DNA from: Ferrovum sp. PN-J185
GTDB taxonomy: Bacteria > Pseudomonadota > Gammaproteobacteria > Burkholderiales > Ferrovaceae
Assembly: GCF_001581925.1 (NCBI RefSeq)
Contig: NZ_LQZA01000001.1
Span: 372,001-436,000, forward strand
Length of the DNA: 64,000 nt
Direction: 5' to 3'
The stretch's first letter is position 1, and every line of letters begins with the position of its first letter. Below the pieces are notes generated by a model. The model was not told the DNA's origin and searched no databases. It was given only the letters and a program-made list of their open reading frames with translations. The position numbers were made by a program, and so were the translations under genes. Shown here piece after piece: positions 61,351-64,000 of the stretch.

Positions 61351-62054
61351 TAACTGGAATTGTAGTGATTATTGCTGTTAATCCAAGCTTCCCCATTATT
61401 TCTATCTTGTTGATGGCTATTTGCTTGCGTAGCTAGAGCATTCATCATGACTTGATTGCCCCCCATAATGTCTTGTCTAAGCAATTGCATTTGATTGACG
61501 AGAAGTCCTGAAATTTGATTACCTGCTTGGAGTACTTGCATTCTTCCTACTGCGTTTTGACTTAAATTTTGAATACTTGATAAGGACAATTGTTCATTGG
61601 CAAATTGTTGGCTTTCAAGACCGTATTGATTAAGAAGAGAACTGGTTTGACTCAATAAATTGGTGGTCCACTGTTGTAAATGACTGCTATATTGTTGTAA
61701 TGGCGCTGAGGGGAGACCATAAATACTTTGTGCACTATCAAGTGTATTAAGCGTGGAGTATGTCAAGCCTTGAGCTGTGCCCATTAGATTCACTAATTGT
61801 GATAATTGTCCTGATACATTAGGCCATAATTGTTGGGGTAGTGAGGTTAAGTTTTTAACTTGATTGGTTATAAGTTGTAATTGCTGTGCTGTTTGAGTAA
61901 CGGCCTCAGACAATTGGTTGACAGCTGTTGCTTCTTGTAGCATTTGCTCAGGTAGTGTCGCCCCAGCAATCGAGCTAATACCACCACTGCCTGCATTGGC
62001 ACTAAAGGCTAATGTAACCAAGCCAATAACAAAAAGATTAGTGGATTTGATCAT
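61347..62054 (-). CDS. trbJ: TrbJ, VirB5-like pilus-tip protein
   Basis: 235 residues with a signal peptide (NLFVIGLVTLAFSANA). Predominantly helical and Gln/Leu-rich (EQMLQEATAVNQLSEAVTQT, LQLITNQVKNLTSLPQQ), with the family block MNALATQANSHQQDRNNGEAW at the end (quoted in part: NALATQANSHQQ). The N-terminus overlaps the trbE stop by 17 bases. Next in the normal order would be trbK and trbL; instead an SDR gene follows. Confidence 0.9.
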   Translation of the reverse strand: MIKSTNLFVIGLVTLAFSANAGSGGISSIAGATLPEQMLQEATAVNQLSEAVTQTAQQLQLITNQVKNLTSLPQQLWPNVSGQLSQLVNLMGTAQGLTYSTLNTLDSAQSIYGLPSAPLQQYSSHLQQWTTNLLSQTSSLLNQYGLESQQFANEQLSLSSIQNLSQNAVGRMQVLQAGNQISGLLVNQMQLLRQDIMGGNQVMMNALATQANSHQQDRNNGEAWINSNNHYNSSY

Positions 62055-64000
62055 GGTAGTTTAACCAATGTTGAGCCGCTTCATTAAAATGATGCTCTTG
62101 TAGCCAATGAAAAGGCCATAATTCGTGCCATTTTTCTTGTAGTTCGAGGATGTGTTCTCGACTTTTTTTATCAGCAACACTTAAAAAAGTAAGTTCTACC
62201 TCAGATAACCCCAACTCAAATAAGCGTTTTCCTTTTGGCTGAATCATATAGTACTGTCTTTTCATAATAGCCTGGCTAATAATTAAGATTTGTCTATCAT
62301 TTAAACCAATTTTTTCGTACAAAGGTTTTACAACTGGAGTATTGGCTTCACGGTTAGGTAATAAAATTTTTGTCGGACAAGATTCAAGAATTAATTCTAA
62401 TAGTCCAGATTGATTTAAATCACTGATACTTTGTGTTGCAAATATAACAGCAACATTTCGTTTTCGAAGAGTTTTGAGCCATTCTCTAAAAGTGAGACGA
62501 AAGCGTGGATGATCAAGGACTATCCATGCTTCATCGAGAATAAGTAAGGTAGGTCTACCATCAAAACGTCGTAGTAAGCGATGAAATAAATAGGTAAGAG
62601 TGGGAAGTAGTATCGCGTCACCATATTGCATCAACGTATCCATCTCAAATACTTGGAAAGAATGATCAGAAAAATGATCTGTTTCACCATCAAAGAGTTC
62701 TCCAGCTACTCCTTGCAGTGTATAAAAGCGCAATGCTTGACGTAAATCAGGATATTGAATCAAAGTCACAAAATGAGTAAGAGTTCGTTCAGAACTAGTT
62801 GAGCTTCCGAGCTGTATTTCTTTTAAAACACGGTAAATTTCTTCACGATACTGCGCATTGACTGATACGCCTTGAAGCTCACACAGAAGCTCTATCCATT
62901 CTTGTGCGAATGACAATTCACTTTGTTCATGTAAAAAAGCCAATGGGCAGAAACGATTAGTGTGTCCTCCTAGTTTCAGTTCATGATGTACCCCTCCTGT
63001 AGAGAGAACTAGAGTATGACTTGAGTAACCTTTATCAAAGACAAAAACTTGAGCGTACGGATAGCGAAATTGTTGCGCCATGATAAAGCATAATAAAGTG
63101 GACTTACCCGCTCCAGTGGGCCCAATAATCGCAGTATGACCAACATCTTCTGCATGTAAATTAAACCGAAAAGGTGTTGCTCCTGTAGTCACGGTGAGTG
63201 CTAATGGAGGGCTACCATGCGGATATAAAGGGTTAGGGTGTGTGTCAGATCCTGCCCAAATAGAGGTGAAAGGTAATAAATGACATAAATTAAGAGTATT
63301 AATTAAGGGGCGTCTCACATTCGCGAAATGGTTACCAGGCATTGAGCCTAGCCACGCTTCCATAGCGTTGATATTTTCAAGGCGAACACCAACCCCTTGC
63401 TGATGGATTAATTTTATGAGTAAGCGGGTTTGTTCAACTAAGAACTGTTCATTAGGATGGCTCAAGATGAGTACTGATGTATAGTAACCATAACGTACTA
63501 GACCACTATTCACCTCTGTAATTGCAGCGATAGCTTCTCTCGACATATCATCGGCATCATGGTTGATATGAGTCGCTTCTCCACCTGCTTGTTCTCTTAA
63601 TACATTCAGCGCACTTTTTCTTTTTTGGCTCCATCGTGCACGATAGCCATTTAAGGTTTTTAACGCGTTTTCTTGGCTAAGATAGATAAAACGTGAGCTC
63701 CAACGGTACGACAATTCCTGTCGTGACAAAAAGTCCATCATGCCTGGGTATGAAAAGGCAGGGTAACCCTCCAATGAAACTATGTGTGTAGGGATATTAT
63801 TAATTTTTGGCATGAATCCTGTAACAATATCTGTGAGACCAATAATACTATCTAAATAAAAAGGTATTTCCGGTAAAGTAATATGTTTTTTTTCTTGTTG
63901 TACACAGGTATTTAAAAAGTTAATGAGATGGCTAGATATGGCATTATTTATCTCATATTCTTGGAGACGAGTGAGTTGAAGAACAGAGCTTAAGCGATCT
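62038..64000 (-). CDS. trbE: TrbE, VirB4-like ATPase (5' end beyond the window)
   Basis: The frame is open through the right edge, upstream of the ATG at 63813: DRLSSVLQLTRLQEYEINNA and ITLPEIPFYLDSIIGLTDIV precede it, so ~650 of ~820 residues are inside. Walker A is GPTGAGKSTL and Walker B is PTLLILDEAWIVLD; the preceding FVFDKGYSS and later FATQSISDL are standard VirB4 blocks. VirB4 powers pilus assembly and substrate transfer. trbB, trbC and trbD would be expected to the right. Confidence 0.93.
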   Translation of the reverse strand, partial: DRLSSVLQLTRLQEYEINNAISSHLINFLNTCVQQEKKHITLPEIPFYLDSIIGLTDIVTGFMPKINNIPTHIVSLEGYPAFSYPGMMDFLSRQELSYRWSSRFIYLSQENALKTLNGYRARWSQKRKSALNVLREQAGGEATHINHDADDMSREAIAAITEVNSGLVRYGYYTSVLILSHPNEQFLVEQTRLLIKLIHQQGVGVRLENINAMEAWLGSMPGNHFANVRRPLINTLNLCHLLPFTSIWAGSDTHPNPLYPHGSPPLALTVTTGATPFRFNLHAEDVGHTAIIGPTGAGKSTLLCFIMAQQFRYPYAQVFVFDKGYSSHTLVLSTGGVHHELKLGGHTNRFCPLAFLHEQSELSFAQEWIELLCELQGVSVNAQYREEIYRVLKEIQLGSSTSSERTLTHFVTLIQYPDLRQALRFYTLQGVAGELFDGETDHFSDHSFQVFEMDTLMQYGDAILLPTLTYLFHRLLRRFDGRPTLLILDEAWIVLDHPRFRLTFREWLKTLRKRNVAVIFATQSISDLNQSGLLELILESCPTKILLPNREANTPVVKPLYEKIGLNDRQILIISQAIMKRQYYMIQPKGKRLFELGLSEVELTFLSVADKKSREHILELQEKWHELWPFHWLQEHHFNEAAQHWLNYHDQIH

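Overview
This is a chromosomal stretch of a low-GC (roughly 35-40% by eye) proteobacterium. A glutamyl-tRNA synthetase of proteobacterial type, an OpgD-type glucan gene, RarA, RmuC, RluE and an OprB-type porin point to a beta- or gammaproteobacterium; the sequence does not let me go lower. BLUF and DUF2805 genes hint at a light-exposed habitat (inference).

Region 1 (1-5.2 kb) is ordinary core genome: the end of a sensor kinase, a QseG-like lipoprotein, opgD, rarA and gltX. A complete insertion sequence (5269-6747) follows, bounded by a perfect 17-bp target duplication.

Region 2 (6.8-21.8 kb) is a decayed genomic island at the 3' end of a tRNA-Ala(GGC) gene. A ~107-bp imperfect direct repeat (6873 and 21695) marks its ends. 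It holds two integrase remnants, three AbiE-type toxin-antitoxin loci (one intact at low GC, one in a high-GC patch, one reduced to an antitoxin plus a toxin stub), a further AbiEi fragment, a HigBA-like pair, a RhuM remnant, pieces of IS5, IS256 and IS30 elements, one intact nitronate monooxygenase, and three copies of a GNAT acetyltransferase. An 894-bp gap-free duplication (12501 and 20805) suggests a composite or tandem element. Just outside it (21.8-24 kb) lies a gene graveyard with frameshifted VapB and RelE-type genes, a broken tRNA-Phe and two tandem terminators.

Region 3 (24-32.2 kb) has three consecutive cyclic-di-GMP proteins. The first is PAS-PAS-GGDEF-EAL with a BLUF blue-light domain at the C-terminus; the others carry CHASE-PAS and PAS-GAF-PAS sensor modules. 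Small genes follow (CHRD, DUF2805, SDR, SOUL haem protein, membrane protein, amidase).

Region 4 (36.6-64 kb) is a Ti-type trb mating-pair gene set on the minus strand in the order trbE-trbJ-//-trbL-//-trbF-trbG-trbI, then a ParA-like ATPase, TraB-like protein, ParB and a sigma-like protein. It is split twice: by a ybhGFSR-type ABC exporter operon between trbL and trbF, and by about 11 kb of mostly plus-strand chromosomal genes (porin, serine hydrolase, small alarmone hydrolase, cupin, ClC channel, rmuC, rluE, Smr protein, SDR) between trbJ and trbL. The trb genes themselves look intact. Two small secreted paralogues sit at the edges of the 11-kb insert. The best candidates for something undescribed are this dispersed conjugation system, the C-terminal-BLUF enzyme and the composite tRNA island.
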